From Haladaptatus sp. R4 (GTDB lineage: Archaea > Halobacteriota > Halobacteria > Halobacteriales > Haladaptataceae), in assembly GCF_001625445.1 (NCBI RefSeq), contig NZ_LWHG01000021.1, forward strand, positions 372,001-436,000: a DNA stretch of 64,000 nt. The letters are read 5' to 3'. Of this stretch, positions 54,315 through 62,750 are shown piece by piece. The notes beneath the pieces are model-generated. The model made no database searches. It saw only the letters and a program-made list of their open reading frames with translations, and was not told the origin of the DNA. A program made the position numbers and the translations under genes. Positions within the stretch are counted from its first letter, which is position 1. Each line of letters begins with the position of its first letter.

Positions 54315-55052
54315 ATGACGGAGACGACAACGACGAGAACGGCGCTGATAACCGGTGCGAGTTCCGGAATCGGGCAGGCGACGGCTCACGCCCTCGCCAG
54401 CGACGGAATGAACGTCGCGCTCGCGGCGAGGCGCGAGTCGGAACTGGCCGACATCGCTGAAGGGGTGGAATCCGAGTACGGCGTCGAGACGACGGTCTGC
54501 CCGACCGACGTGCGCGACGAGGAAGCCGTCGCGTCGATGGTCGAGGGGACGGTTTCGGCCTTCGGCGGTCTCGACGTGCTCGTGAACAACGCCGGACTGG
54601 CACGGGGCCAGCAGGTCGAGAATCTCTCGACCGAGGAGTTTCGAACCATGCAGGACACGAACGTGGATGGCGTCTTCTTCGCCACACGGGCCGCACTCCC
54701 GTACCTCCGCGAGTCGTCCGGCAACCTGATCTTCGTCGGGAGTTTCGCGGGGCGATTCCCCCGACCGTTCAATCCGGTCTACGCCGCGACGAAGTGGTGG
54801 GTGCGCGGGTTCGCACACAGCCTCGAAGGACAAGTCGGCGAGGACGGCGTGGCCGTCACGGTCGTCAATCCCTCGGAAGTCCGAACGGAGTTCGGCTCCG
54901 AAGAGGGCGAGTCCTTCGAGGAACGATTCGAACCCGGTAGCGTCACCGAACCGGAAGAGATAGCCGACGCTATCGCGTTCGCGGCGGGAATGAGAAATTC
55001 GACCGTCAGCGAAATAGACGTCTACCGCCGGGACAAGTTCTCGGACTTCTGA
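54315..55052 (+). CDS. Short-chain dehydrogenase/reductase (SDR)
   Basis: The 245-residue classic SDR has TGASSGIGQATAHALAS, NNAGLARGQ, catalytic Ser in FVGSFAGRF, and YAATKWWVRGF (Tyr, Lys). The end EIDVYRRDKFSDF is typical of the YdfG/serine-dehydrogenase-like group. It probably uses NADP. It is convergent with the flavoprotein reductase, with no bases between the stop codons. Confidence 0.9.
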   Translation: MTETTTTRTALITGASSGIGQATAHALASDGMNVALAARRESELADIAEGVESEYGVETTVCPTDVRDEEAVASMVEGTVSAFGGLDVLVNNAGLARGQQVENLSTEEFRTMQDTNVDGVFFATRAALPYLRESSGNLIFVGSFAGRFPRPFNPVYAATKWWVRGFAHSLEGQVGEDGVAVTVVNPSEVRTEFGSEEGESFEERFEPGSVTEPEEIADAIAFAAGMRNSTVSEIDVYRRDKFSDF

Positions 55053-56090
55053 TTATCCGTACCCTTCGTACTGGAGATGGTCCTCGGGGACTCCGAGGTC
55101 CTTCGCCGCGCTGGCGAGCATCGACACCATCGCGTTGACGCCGCAGGCGTACACTTCGAGGTTGTCGGGATCGATTTCGGCGTCGATGTCGTTGGCCGGT
55201 TCGGTCACGTACTCCGCGAGGTCCTCCGAGAGGTTCTCCTCTGCGCCATCGACGAGGTACTTGACGAGCGTCTGCTGGACGTAGTCGGTTTCGCCCTCCC
55301 AGTCCGTGAGGTACTCCTCGCGCGAGCAGGTCGGGATGAAATGGAAGTTCCCGTGTTCCTCATCCAGTCTCCGGAACTCCTCGAAGTGCGCCAAGTCGTC
55401 CTTCCACGACGCGCCGAGGAACAACCAGAGGTCCCGTTGTTCGCCCTCGTACTCGTCGCGCCCCTCCTCGAACGTGTACTCGATCATGCTCCGAAGCGGC
55501 GCGACGCCGGTCCCGGTGGCGAGAAACACCATGTCCCGACCAGACGGTTCTTCGAGGACGAAGTCGCCGTTCGGCCCGCGAATCGTCACCGTCTCGCCTT
55601 CCTCGATGTCCTCGAACAGTTTCGACGTGAGATGCCCGTGCGGGACCCGCCGAATACAGAGCTCGATACCGTCGTCGTTCGGCGAACTGGCGATGGAATA
55701 GACGCGGGGCGTATGTTCGTATCGCATCGTGGTGTACTGGCCGGGGACGAAATCGAACTCCTCGTCCATCTCGATGCGAAGGCTCATCAACGACGGGTAG
55801 GGTCGCTGATACCGGTCCTTCAACGACGAGAGTTCCGTCAGCAAGTTCTCGTGTTGGTGCTCGTCCTCCTCCAACGTCGAGATCATCTCGTCCCAGTCCG
55901 GGTCGCCCGATTCGACCTCGTCCGCCCAGTCGTCGTGTCCGTCCACCCGAAGCAACTCGGCGGTCCGCTCGACGACACGGTCGGTGCGGTCCTCGTCGAG
56001 GTGATTCCGTTCGGCTATCGTCGCCGAGTCCGTCACCAGCGGAAGCTCCTCGGCCCGTCTGTGCTGTGAATGCTGTGATGGTATCTCCAT
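55053..56090 (-). CDS. Ferredoxin-NADP reductase-like flavoprotein
   Basis: The 345-residue protein has an N-terminal helical region of about 90 residues with no clear match, then the FNR-like FAD domain (FVPGQYTTMRYEHTPRVYSI) with the FAD motif RxYS. The NAD(P) domain follows (MVFLATGTGVAPLRSMIEYT) and ends VYACGVNAMVSML. It moves electrons between NAD(P)H and a carrier such as ferredoxin. The ATG at 56090 was chosen; 56126 would add 12 residues. The N-terminal domain is unusual. Confidence 0.88.
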   Translation of the reverse strand: MEIPSQHSQHRRAEELPLVTDSATIAERNHLDEDRTDRVVERTAELLRVDGHDDWADEVESGDPDWDEMISTLEEDEHQHENLLTELSSLKDRYQRPYPSLMSLRIEMDEEFDFVPGQYTTMRYEHTPRVYSIASSPNDDGIELCIRRVPHGHLTSKLFEDIEEGETVTIRGPNGDFVLEEPSGRDMVFLATGTGVAPLRSMIEYTFEEGRDEYEGEQRDLWLFLGASWKDDLAHFEEFRRLDEEHGNFHFIPTCSREEYLTDWEGETDYVQQTLVKYLVDGAEENLSEDLAEYVTEPANDIDAEIDPDNLEVYACGVNAMVSMLASAAKDLGVPEDHLQYEGYG

Positions 56091-56180
56091 GGCCGCGCTG
56101 GTTACGAAGATGTGTGCGAGCGACAAAACACTTCTCGCTATTTCCCGACCCGCTAATCCTATCCGACGATTTTCCGGACG

Positions 56181-59100
56181 TTAGTCGAGCGCGTCGGCGA
56201 CCTTCTGGATCGGGTGGGGCGGTTCCTCACCCTGCCAGTCGCCGAGTTGCGTCCGACAGGACGCACCCGGCGCGACGACCTCGTTTCCGTCGCTCTCCTC
56301 GACCTGCTCGAACAGGATCGATCCGACCGCCTTGCTCATCGAGTAGTGTTCGGCTTCGTAGCCGAAACTGCCCGCCATGCCACAGCACCCGCTGTCGAGC
56401 GCGTCCACTTCGTAGCCCGCGTTGCGGAGGACGGCCACGGCGTGGCCGTCCTTCTTCGTCGCCTTCTGGTGGCAGTGGCCGTGGTAGGTCAACGACCCGT
56501 CACCCGTCGCCGGGAGGTCGAAATCGAACGCGTCGAGGTACTCGCAGATGCCGTAGGAGTTCGCGGCGAGTCGCTCGGCTTCCGTTCGGAGACCGTCGGC
56601 CTCGGGGTCGGCGGAACGGGGTTCGGTGTACTGGCCACTCGACGACCCGGATTTCTCGGTCGCGGGAAGCAGGTCGAGGTAGTCCGACTGGAACATCACC
56701 GCGTCGGACGGTTCGACCACGACCACGTCCCAACCGTCGCGCACGAACGGGGAGAGTGCCTCGACGTTCGTCTCGGCCTGCTTTCGCGCCGTATCGAGCA
56801 TGCCTTTCGAGTGGGCCGGTCTGCCGCTCCCGGCGACGTCGGACGGAATCCGGACGTGGACGCCCGCCGCTTCGAGCACCCGAACCGCTGCCTTTCCGGC
56901 CTCTGGATGGTTGTAGTTCGTGTAGGTGTCCGGAAAGAGCAGGACGCGGCGGGCGGCGTCCTCCTCCGGGACGCGCGTCCCGCGCTCGGCGAACCAGTCT
57001 TCGAGCGTCTCGCGGTGGAACGTCGGGAGGGTTCGGTCGCTGGCGATGCCGAGCAGTTCCTCGGCGACGAACCGAGCGCCCGGCAGTTCCGTCGCCCAGT
57101 TAGAGAGCGGCGCGAACGCGCTTCCCAGCGCCGAGAGCCGACCGATATTGCCGAAGAGGCGGTCCCGCAGATTCAGTCCGTGGCGCTCGTGGTACTCGTG
57201 TTCGACTTCGGCTTTCAGCTTCGCCATGTCCACGCCGGACGGACAGTCACGGGCACAGCCCTTACAGCCGATACAGAGGTCCATCACCTCGTGCATGAAC
57301 TCCACGTCGAACTGCTCCTCGTCGGAAAGGGAACCGCTCATCGCCTGCCTGAGCATGTTCGCCCGTCCTCGCGTGCTCGTGATCTCCTCGTCGGCCGCCC
57401 GGTAAGTCGGGCACATCACACCGCCGGTGACCTCCTGCCCACCGCGACAACCGCCACAGCCGTGACAGAGTTCGACCATCCCCTCGAAGCCGTTCTCGTT
57501 CTCCCAGTCGAGCACCGGGTCGAACCCGGCGTCGAACTCGTAGCTGGAGTCGAATCGCAGGTTTTCGGTCATGTCCACGTCGCCACAGACCTGCCCGGGG
57601 TTGAGCAACCAGTCCGGGTCGAAGGCGGATTTCAGGTCGCGGAAGACGTTCCAGACGTGGTCGCCGTACAGTTTCCGGTTCCACTGCGTGCGGGCGCGGC
57701 CGTCGCCGTGTTCGCCCGAGACGCTGCCGCCGTACTCGACCACGAGGTCGGTGACGGCGTCCGCGATGGATTCCATCTGGTTCACCCCGGCCGGACTCTT
57801 CGTGTTGACGAGCGGCCGGATGTGCAGACAACCCGGCCCGGCGTGGGCGTAGATGCTGGCGAACGTGTCGTTGTCCTCCAGCACCTGCTGGAAGTCGGCA
57901 ACGTACTCGGGAAGGTTCTCCGGCGGGACGGCCGCGTCCTCGATGAACGAGATGTGCTTCGCGTCCGTCGTGCGCGAGAGCAGGATGGGCAGGCCGGACT
58001 TCCGCAGTTTCCAGAAGCGGGCGCGTTCCTCCTCGTCGTGTGCCTCCAGCAGGGAGAACGCACGTTCCCCTTCGCGGGCCTCCCGCAGCGCCGCGACTTT
58101 CTCCCGGCCGTCCTCGTCGTCGGTCGCGTAGAACTCCACGAGCAGGACCGAGTCGGTTCCGTCCGGCAACATCTCCACTACGTCGTGGAACTCCTCGGTG
58201 TCGCTGGCGAGGTCGATGAGCACGTCGTCCAGCACTTCGACGGCCGCCGGGTCGTGGTCGAGAATCGGCGACACGTCCTCCATCGCGTCGTTCAGGCTGT
58301 CGTAGGTCAACAGCGCCATCGCCTTCGTCTCGGGCACGGGTTCGAGACTCACCGTCGCCTCCGTCACGATGGCCAGCGTCCCCTCGCTCCCGGCGAGCAA
58401 GCGCGCGAGGTTGACGTGCCCCTCCTCGGCTTCCTCCGCCAGCCTGTCGAGGTTGTATCCCGACACGTTACGTTTGAGTTGCGGGAACACCTCCTCGATG
58501 GCGTCCGATTCCTCCTCCACGATTCGCAGGACTTCGGCGTAGATTTGGCCTTCGAGGGAATCCGCTTTCGCGCCCTCTCGAAGCTCCTCCAGCGTCACGT
58601 CGCCGAAGCGCGTCACGGAACCATCGGCGAGGACGACTTCGCACTCCTCGATATAGGCGTCCGTCTTTCCGTACTTCAGCGAGTGGGCACCCGTCGAGTT
58701 GTTACCGATCGCGCCGCCGATTGCGCTCTTGTCCCGCCACGCCGGGTCGGGCGCGAACTTCAGGTCGTACTCGGCGAGTTCCGCGTTCAACTCCCCGAGG
58801 ATGGTGCCGGGTTGTGCGCGGGCGGTCCGTTCCTCCACGTCGAACTCCAGCAGGTCGCCCATGTGCCGGGTGAAGTCCAGCACGACGGCCTCGTTGACCG
58901 ACTGTCCGGCGAGGCTCGTGCCGCCGCCGCGCGGCAGGACCGGGATTTCGCGTTCGGCGCAGTACTCCATCACCGCCGCCACGTCGTCCGTCGACGTCGG
59001 GAAGACGACGCCGATGGGCGTCACCTCGTAGGCGCTCGCGTCCGTGGCGTACAACTGCCGGGAGTACTCGTCGAACCGAACCTCCCCGTCCACCAGTTTC

Positions 59101-59201
59101 ACGAGGTCAGAGACCAATCCAGTGCGCGCGGTAGAATCCGAATGATAATCGTAATTCGCGTGTTCGTCGCGGGCCGGGTCTCCCGCGTCACGTGTTGCCA
59201 T
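56181..59201 (-). CDS. FAD/FeS oxidase fusion (D-lactate/glycolate dehydrogenase type)
   Basis: The 1006-residue protein has an N-terminal FAD-binding PCMH domain (PVLPRGGGTSLAGQSVNEAV), an FAD-linked oxidase C domain (VSGEHGDGRARTQWNRKLYG), two ferredoxin-type Cys clusters (CHGCGGCRGGQEVTGGVMCP; CIGCKGCARDCPSG), and a CCG domain near the end (CCGMAGSFGY, C939-C940). It is a GlcD-GlcF-like fusion. It probably oxidises a 2-hydroxyacid and sends electrons to quinone. The single long frame is intact. Confidence 0.92.
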   Translation of the reverse strand: MATRDAGDPARDEHANYDYHSDSTARTGLVSDLVKLVDGEVRFDEYSRQLYATDASAYEVTPIGVVFPTSTDDVAAVMEYCAEREIPVLPRGGGTSLAGQSVNEAVVLDFTRHMGDLLEFDVEERTARAQPGTILGELNAELAEYDLKFAPDPAWRDKSAIGGAIGNNSTGAHSLKYGKTDAYIEECEVVLADGSVTRFGDVTLEELREGAKADSLEGQIYAEVLRIVEEESDAIEEVFPQLKRNVSGYNLDRLAEEAEEGHVNLARLLAGSEGTLAIVTEATVSLEPVPETKAMALLTYDSLNDAMEDVSPILDHDPAAVEVLDDVLIDLASDTEEFHDVVEMLPDGTDSVLLVEFYATDDEDGREKVAALREAREGERAFSLLEAHDEEERARFWKLRKSGLPILLSRTTDAKHISFIEDAAVPPENLPEYVADFQQVLEDNDTFASIYAHAGPGCLHIRPLVNTKSPAGVNQMESIADAVTDLVVEYGGSVSGEHGDGRARTQWNRKLYGDHVWNVFRDLKSAFDPDWLLNPGQVCGDVDMTENLRFDSSYEFDAGFDPVLDWENENGFEGMVELCHGCGGCRGGQEVTGGVMCPTYRAADEEITSTRGRANMLRQAMSGSLSDEEQFDVEFMHEVMDLCIGCKGCARDCPSGVDMAKLKAEVEHEYHERHGLNLRDRLFGNIGRLSALGSAFAPLSNWATELPGARFVAEELLGIASDRTLPTFHRETLEDWFAERGTRVPEEDAARRVLLFPDTYTNYNHPEAGKAAVRVLEAAGVHVRIPSDVAGSGRPAHSKGMLDTARKQAETNVEALSPFVRDGWDVVVVEPSDAVMFQSDYLDLLPATEKSGSSSGQYTEPRSADPEADGLRTEAERLAANSYGICEYLDAFDFDLPATGDGSLTYHGHCHQKATKKDGHAVAVLRNAGYEVDALDSGCCGMAGSFGYEAEHYSMSKAVGSILFEQVEESDGNEVVAPGASCRTQLGDWQGEEPPHPIQKVADALD

Positions 59202-60174
59202 AGTAGGGCGTATGGAAGGGGGACCGAAAAGTCATGTGGGCCACGGCAACGACGGCGGGGAACACGGCCAGTTGCTTTTGGGTATCGTGTGGGTTCGATT
59301 GGAATTGCAGGAAGGTAGACTGCCTCGAAAGCCCCCGCCCGGTCCCACGAACGACGAAGGAGTGAGTGGACGCTGTCGAAGCGTTGCTCCGACTGAACTT
59401 GCTACGCACAGGAGAGTTTGATTCTGGTTTTGTGATTTCAGTAGCCGAGCAACACTGAAGACCGCAACCGCCTCCGCACTGCAACCGCACCGCCCACAGT
59501 CCTCCCCAGCCGATTCCTCGCTTACGCTCGTCATCCCTCGCACGAACCTTCCGAGACGGTTCGACCGACCGATGGTCTCGCCTCTCCAGCGCGCGCCACC
59601 CGGCGGGACGGACTGTGCAATACTGACCAACCACACGGCGCGCGCGTTTCTCGCGCGCGAGGGATGAGTGAGCGACCAGCGGGAGCGAAGGAATCGGCTG
59701 GGGAGGCGTGTGGTGCGTTGTAGGGGAGGTGCAGTCGGGTGGGATGAAAGGGGCCGTCCGTTCGCGCTCGTTTAGTCGTCTGTGCAGGCAACTATTTTGA
59801 CCGAGCTGTGCGGAGAGGTCAAAATATCCTGCACAGCGGTCACGCGAGCGAAGTTCCCGTGAGCCGTGCGAACGGGAGCCAGCAAGAGCGAAGCGCTTGC
59901 GCTGCGAGGGTGACCACGGAAGTCGCAGCCCGCGCAACGAAGTGAGCAGGAACGTCTTCGGGCGACCGCGAACGGGCGAGGGCTTTCGAGGTCTGCCTCT
60001 CAGTAACTGCAATCACACACCAACCAAACACGTCTCGTAGCGAACGGTCGGGGGCTTTCTGGGTCTTCTTCGTAACGACGGTTGTAGAAAGACCAGAGCA
60101 GGAGTCGTCTCGGGGCAAATTCAGTCAGAGCCAGGATCAGTCAAAGTCACGCACTCGTCGTCGCCCTCATCGTG
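59202..60174. repeat. Non-coding repeat island C with nested inverted ends
   Basis: No gene is visible. The island core is 59323-60063. The left arm CTCGAAAGCCCCCGCCCGGT (59324-59343) mirrors the right arms GAACGGGCGAGGGCTTTCGA (59970-59989) and GAACGGTCGGGGGCTTTCTG (60042-60061). CCTCCCCAGCCGATTCCTCG (59501-59520) faces the shared 22-bp segment at 59685-59706. A nested double stem occurs at 59780-59836: CTGTGCAGG/CCTGCACAG outside and ATTTTGACC/GGTCAAAAT inside, around a 14-base loop. GATGAAAGGGGCCG (from about 59742) also occurs, inverted, in island A near 9346. Confidence 0.85.
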
Positions 60175-61352
60175 CTAGCGGATGATGTTGGACTCCAGGT
60201 CGCGCGGGAAGTAGGTCAGCATCTCCGTCCCGTTCTCGGTAATGGCAACCGTGTCCGAATGCCGATAGCCGTACGTGTCGGTGTACAAGCCGGGTTCGAT
60301 GGTGTAAACGTGGCCGGGTTCCATCTCGGCGTCGTCCGCCTCGACGTGGTCGGTCCAACCGTGGTCGATGTACGGCGGTTCGTGACCGCCCATGCCGATG
60401 TTGTGGCCGACGTGGTGGCGCGCGAGGTCGGCGACGCCCTGCTCCTCGAAGTAGTCGGACACCTGCTCGTCCACGTGCGCCAGCGGGACGCCGGGACCGA
60501 GGGCGTCGATGGCGATGGTCTGGGCTTCGAGCATCAACTCGAAGTAGTGGACCTGCTCGTCGTTCGGTTCGCCGACGAACATCGTGCGCTCCAGTTCGGA
60601 GTGGTAGCCATCGACGTTGGCCGCAGCACCCGTGATGAGCACGTCCCCCTCCTCGATTCGGCGGTTGGCGGTATGGCCGTGGGGCAGGGCGGTCTGTGGA
60701 CCGGTGATATAGCCCGCGTGGGCCGGACCGTCTCCGCGTGTGCGTGCGACGTACGTGTCCCCGAGCGTGTCGAGCATGGCGCGGGAGCGTCCGTGGACGC
60801 GCGCTGGCTGACGGTCGCGGGATGAGCGCCCGGTTCGGTGTAGTCCGCGAGGTACTGATGGGCGAGGTTACCCCACTTCGCTGACTCCCTGATCAGGTCG
60901 ATTTCGGCGTCCGACTTCGCCCAGCGCATGCGGTCCACCCACGCCTGCGACTCGACTTCGACGAGTTGTGAGAGCGCGGGACCGGTGTAGCCCATCACAC
61001 CCGGCGCGCCGTCGGCGTCCGCCACGACGGATTCGGCTCCGAGTTCCGACAACATCTCGGCGGCCACCTCGATCGGTTTCCCACCGGGATAGTCGAAGTA
61101 GTGGTGGACCGCGTCGATATGGGGATTCGACTGGACGCGCTCGACTTCGAGGCGCGGTATCGTGATCTCCACACGGTCGTCGGTGACGGCGAGGACGACC
61201 GGGCGCTCGGTCTGGATGTGGTCGAAGCCGGTGAGGTATTCGATGCTCGTCGCGCCGAACCAGACGCCAGCATCCACACCGCGGTCGCGTATTCGCTCGC
61301 GCACGTCCGAGAGACGCGCTTCGAACTCGGAATCGGGAAGCCGTGTCGACAT
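60175..61352 (-). pseudogene. M24-family Xaa-Pro peptidase (frameshifted in this sequence)
   Basis: The N-terminal half (from 61352) is the creatinase-like domain (STRLPDSEFEARLSDVRERI; FGATSIEYLTGFDHIQ). Near 60780-60805 the frame slips by one base, and the C-terminal M24 pita-bread domain follows: GDVLITGAAANVDGYHSELE (metal Asp), HHVGHNIGMGGHE (His), HVYTIEPGLYTD (Glu). The slip is cured by one added base. The enzyme removes residues ahead of proline or acts on similar amide bonds. Confidence 0.87.
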
Positions 61353-61536
61353 GTGATGTCGTTCACAGGAGCGGCCTAAAAGCGTTGACGTGCCGGAAAC
61401 CGAGGAGAAACCGAAACGAGCCGTTTCTCGTCCGATAGTGGCTGCCTAACTCGATTTCGAGATGCATTCCGAACCGTCCGGCAGGCACGAGTGCGTCGAG
61501 CGACGCTGCTCTGCTCGGTCGGATTTTGAGAGAAAG

Positions 61537-61557
61537 TCCGCCCTCCCCGATTTGAAC
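61537..61557. repeat. Duplicate of the 3' end of tRNA-Tyr (att-like repeat, distal copy)
   Basis: Twenty-one bases (TCCGCCCTCCCCGATTTGAA plus C) match 61650-61670 exactly, which is the T-arm/acceptor 3' end of the tRNA-Tyr gene with discriminator base. The copies are 113 bp apart and in the same direction. This is the pattern left by integration at a tRNA gene. The 92 bp between them hold no gene. Confidence 0.85.
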
Positions 61558-61649
61558 ACCGTGAGATGTTCCGGGCATGTGGCCCGTCGGGCCATTCCGG
61601 GCATGCAACTCACAAGCTCAAATCGTATCAGTTGAATTTGTAAAACAAA

Positions 61650-61723
61650 TCCGCCCTCCCCGATTTGAACGGGGGACAAGTCGATCTACAGTCGACTGCT
61701 CTACCAATCTGAGCTAAGGGCGG
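61650..61723 (-). tRNA. tRNA-Tyr (GTA)
   Basis: The minus strand reads CCGCCCTTAGCTCAGATTGG, an anticodon arm GTCGA-CTGTAGA-TCGAC with anticodon GTA, and T arm CCCCGTTCAAATCGGGG. The acceptor stem CCGCCCT pairs with AGGGCGG, with discriminator A. Haloarchaeal tRNA-Tyr begins with C1 as here. The 3' 21 bases are duplicated downstream at 61537-61557. Confidence 0.95.
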
Positions 61724-61851
61724 GCACGCACTTTCACCTATCCGCGTTGCGGACTTAAGAATTATTATTCGGCTTGGCGCGTCCGACGGACGGAAGGTTC
61801 AAGTATGATAGACACGGTGTATCCGAAAACGGATCTATACGAGTGATCGAG

Positions 61852-62385
61852 ATGAGTAAAATTACATTTCGCGCGGACGACGACCTCGTCAAGCAGATCG
61901 AATCGCTCGACGCTTCGAAGAGCGAAGTGATGCGCGAGGCGCTCCGCGAGTATCTCGACGGTTCCGAAAGCGAGGGCGAGGAGCCGACGCTCGATGCAGT
62001 AGTCGCCGACCGCGTGGACGAACTCGTCGATCAGCGACTCGCCACGGACGTGGCTCCCCGCGGCGACGGGCGGGACATCAACGTCAACGTCACGCTCGAA
62101 GGCGCGGGAGCGGGAACGGCAAGCGCGCACGAGGAAGAAGAATCGTCGACGGTCAAGACGGAAGAGCACGTTCGTACGACGCCCACCGACGCGGGCCACG
62201 CCGAAAACACGTGCCAACAATGTGGCGAATCGCTGGACGCGAACCACGTTTACTGCCCGAACTGTGGCGAGAAAGCCACACATCGCGTGTTCTGTGACTG
62301 CGGTGACGAGCTGCGCTCCGATTGGGCGTTCTGCCCCGGGTGCGGCCGACGAACGCCGTCCGCTGACGTTTTAGACTCGTCGTAA
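61852..62385 (+). CDS. cdrL: Ribbon-helix-helix regulator with C-terminal double zinc ribbon (CdrL-like)
   Basis: The 177-residue protein has an N-terminal ribbon-helix-helix (MSKITFRADDDLVKQIESLD, ASKSEVMREALREYL), an acidic linker, and at the end a double zinc ribbon: CQQCGESLDANHVYCPNCGE, then CDCGDELRSDWAFCPGCGRR. Its place directly before cdrS-ftsZ2 matches the cell-division regulator CdrL of other haloarchaea, which is recalled knowledge. Palindromes just downstream could be its operators. The ATG at 61852 was chosen over a TTG at 61774. Confidence 0.82.
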   Translation: MSKITFRADDDLVKQIESLDASKSEVMREALREYLDGSESEGEEPTLDAVVADRVDELVDQRLATDVAPRGDGRDINVNVTLEGAGAGTASAHEEEESSTVKTEEHVRTTPTDAGHAENTCQQCGESLDANHVYCPNCGEKATHRVFCDCGDELRSDWAFCPGCGRRTPSADVLDSS

Positions 62386-62399
62386 AACGATTGTTTTAC
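62382..62399. promoter_or_regulatory. Palindrome GTAAAAC-GATT-GTTTTAC (candidate operator 1)
   Basis: The perfect 7+7 inverted repeat with spacer GATT overlaps the cdrL stop codon. It shares spacer and pattern with the palindrome at 62445-62462. It could be an RHH-protein operator or, less likely given its twin, a terminator hairpin for cdrL. Confidence 0.6.
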
Positions 62400-62407
62400 A
62401 AACGCCG

Positions 62408-62420
62408 TTAATTATATATG
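62408..62420 (+). promoter_or_regulatory. TATA box for cdrS-ftsZ2
   Basis: TTAATTATATATG is the best TATA match in the gap. A start about 25 bases downstream (near 62440) would put the operator palindrome at 62445 right at the start site and leave a leader of about 125 bases before cdrS. Confidence 0.6.
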
Positions 62421-62444
62421 CCGTGGCTATGTGGATACTTCTAC

Positions 62445-62462
62445 GTAAGACGATTGTCTTAC
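62445..62462. promoter_or_regulatory. Palindrome GTAAGAC-GATT-GTCTTAC (candidate operator 2) with half sites downstream
   Basis: The perfect inverted repeat has the same GATT spacer as 62382-62399. Single half sites GTAAGAC (62510-62516) and GTCTTAC (62542-62548) lie further down the leader. Its position near the predicted start site fits repression of cdrS-ftsZ2. Confidence 0.65.
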
Positions 62463-62567
62463 GCCATCTGAATACGGCCGAAGCCGGGTGTCTCGGCCGC
62501 TAAAACGGCGTAAGACGGACGAAACAAAACTACCGCGTGTCGTCTTACCAAACAAGGGGAACCAACT

Positions 62568-62747
62568 ATGGAGCGCGTGACACTACGAATCCCAAAGCAA
62601 CAAATCGAAGAAGTCGAACAGATGGTCGAAACCGGCGAATTCCCGAACCGCAGTGAAGCGATTCGGGCAGCAGTGCGGGATATGCTCAACGAGCATGAGA
62701 ACGCCGGGACCGAGACCACGAACAAGCGCACGTGGGCCAAGGTATAA
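62568..62747 (+). CDS. cdrS: Short ribbon-helix-helix protein (CdrS)
   Basis: The 59-residue protein starts [20 protein letters not shown] and continues [20 protein letters not shown], a whole CopG/RHH fold with a short tail. Three bases separate it from ftsZ2. Haloarchaeal CdrS is encoded in the same place and controls division genes (recalled from published work on Halobacterium and Haloferax). It is very short but clearly coding. Confidence 0.9.
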   Translation: MERVTLRIPKQQIEEVEQMVETGEFPNRSEAIRAAVRDMLNEHENAGTETTNKRTWAKV

Positions 62748-62750
62748 TCG

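Noticed and set aside
56214-59318. A 1034-codon open frame on the plus strand opposite the FAD/FeS oxidase
   Set aside because: It is the mirror of a clear minus-strand gene with recognised domains. High GC removes stops from antisense frames, and its residues are V/R/H-rich without any family feature.
61558-61649. A second tRNA pseudogene between the att-like copies
   Set aside because: Only the 21-base 3' end is present; no D or anticodon arm remains upstream of the duplicate.
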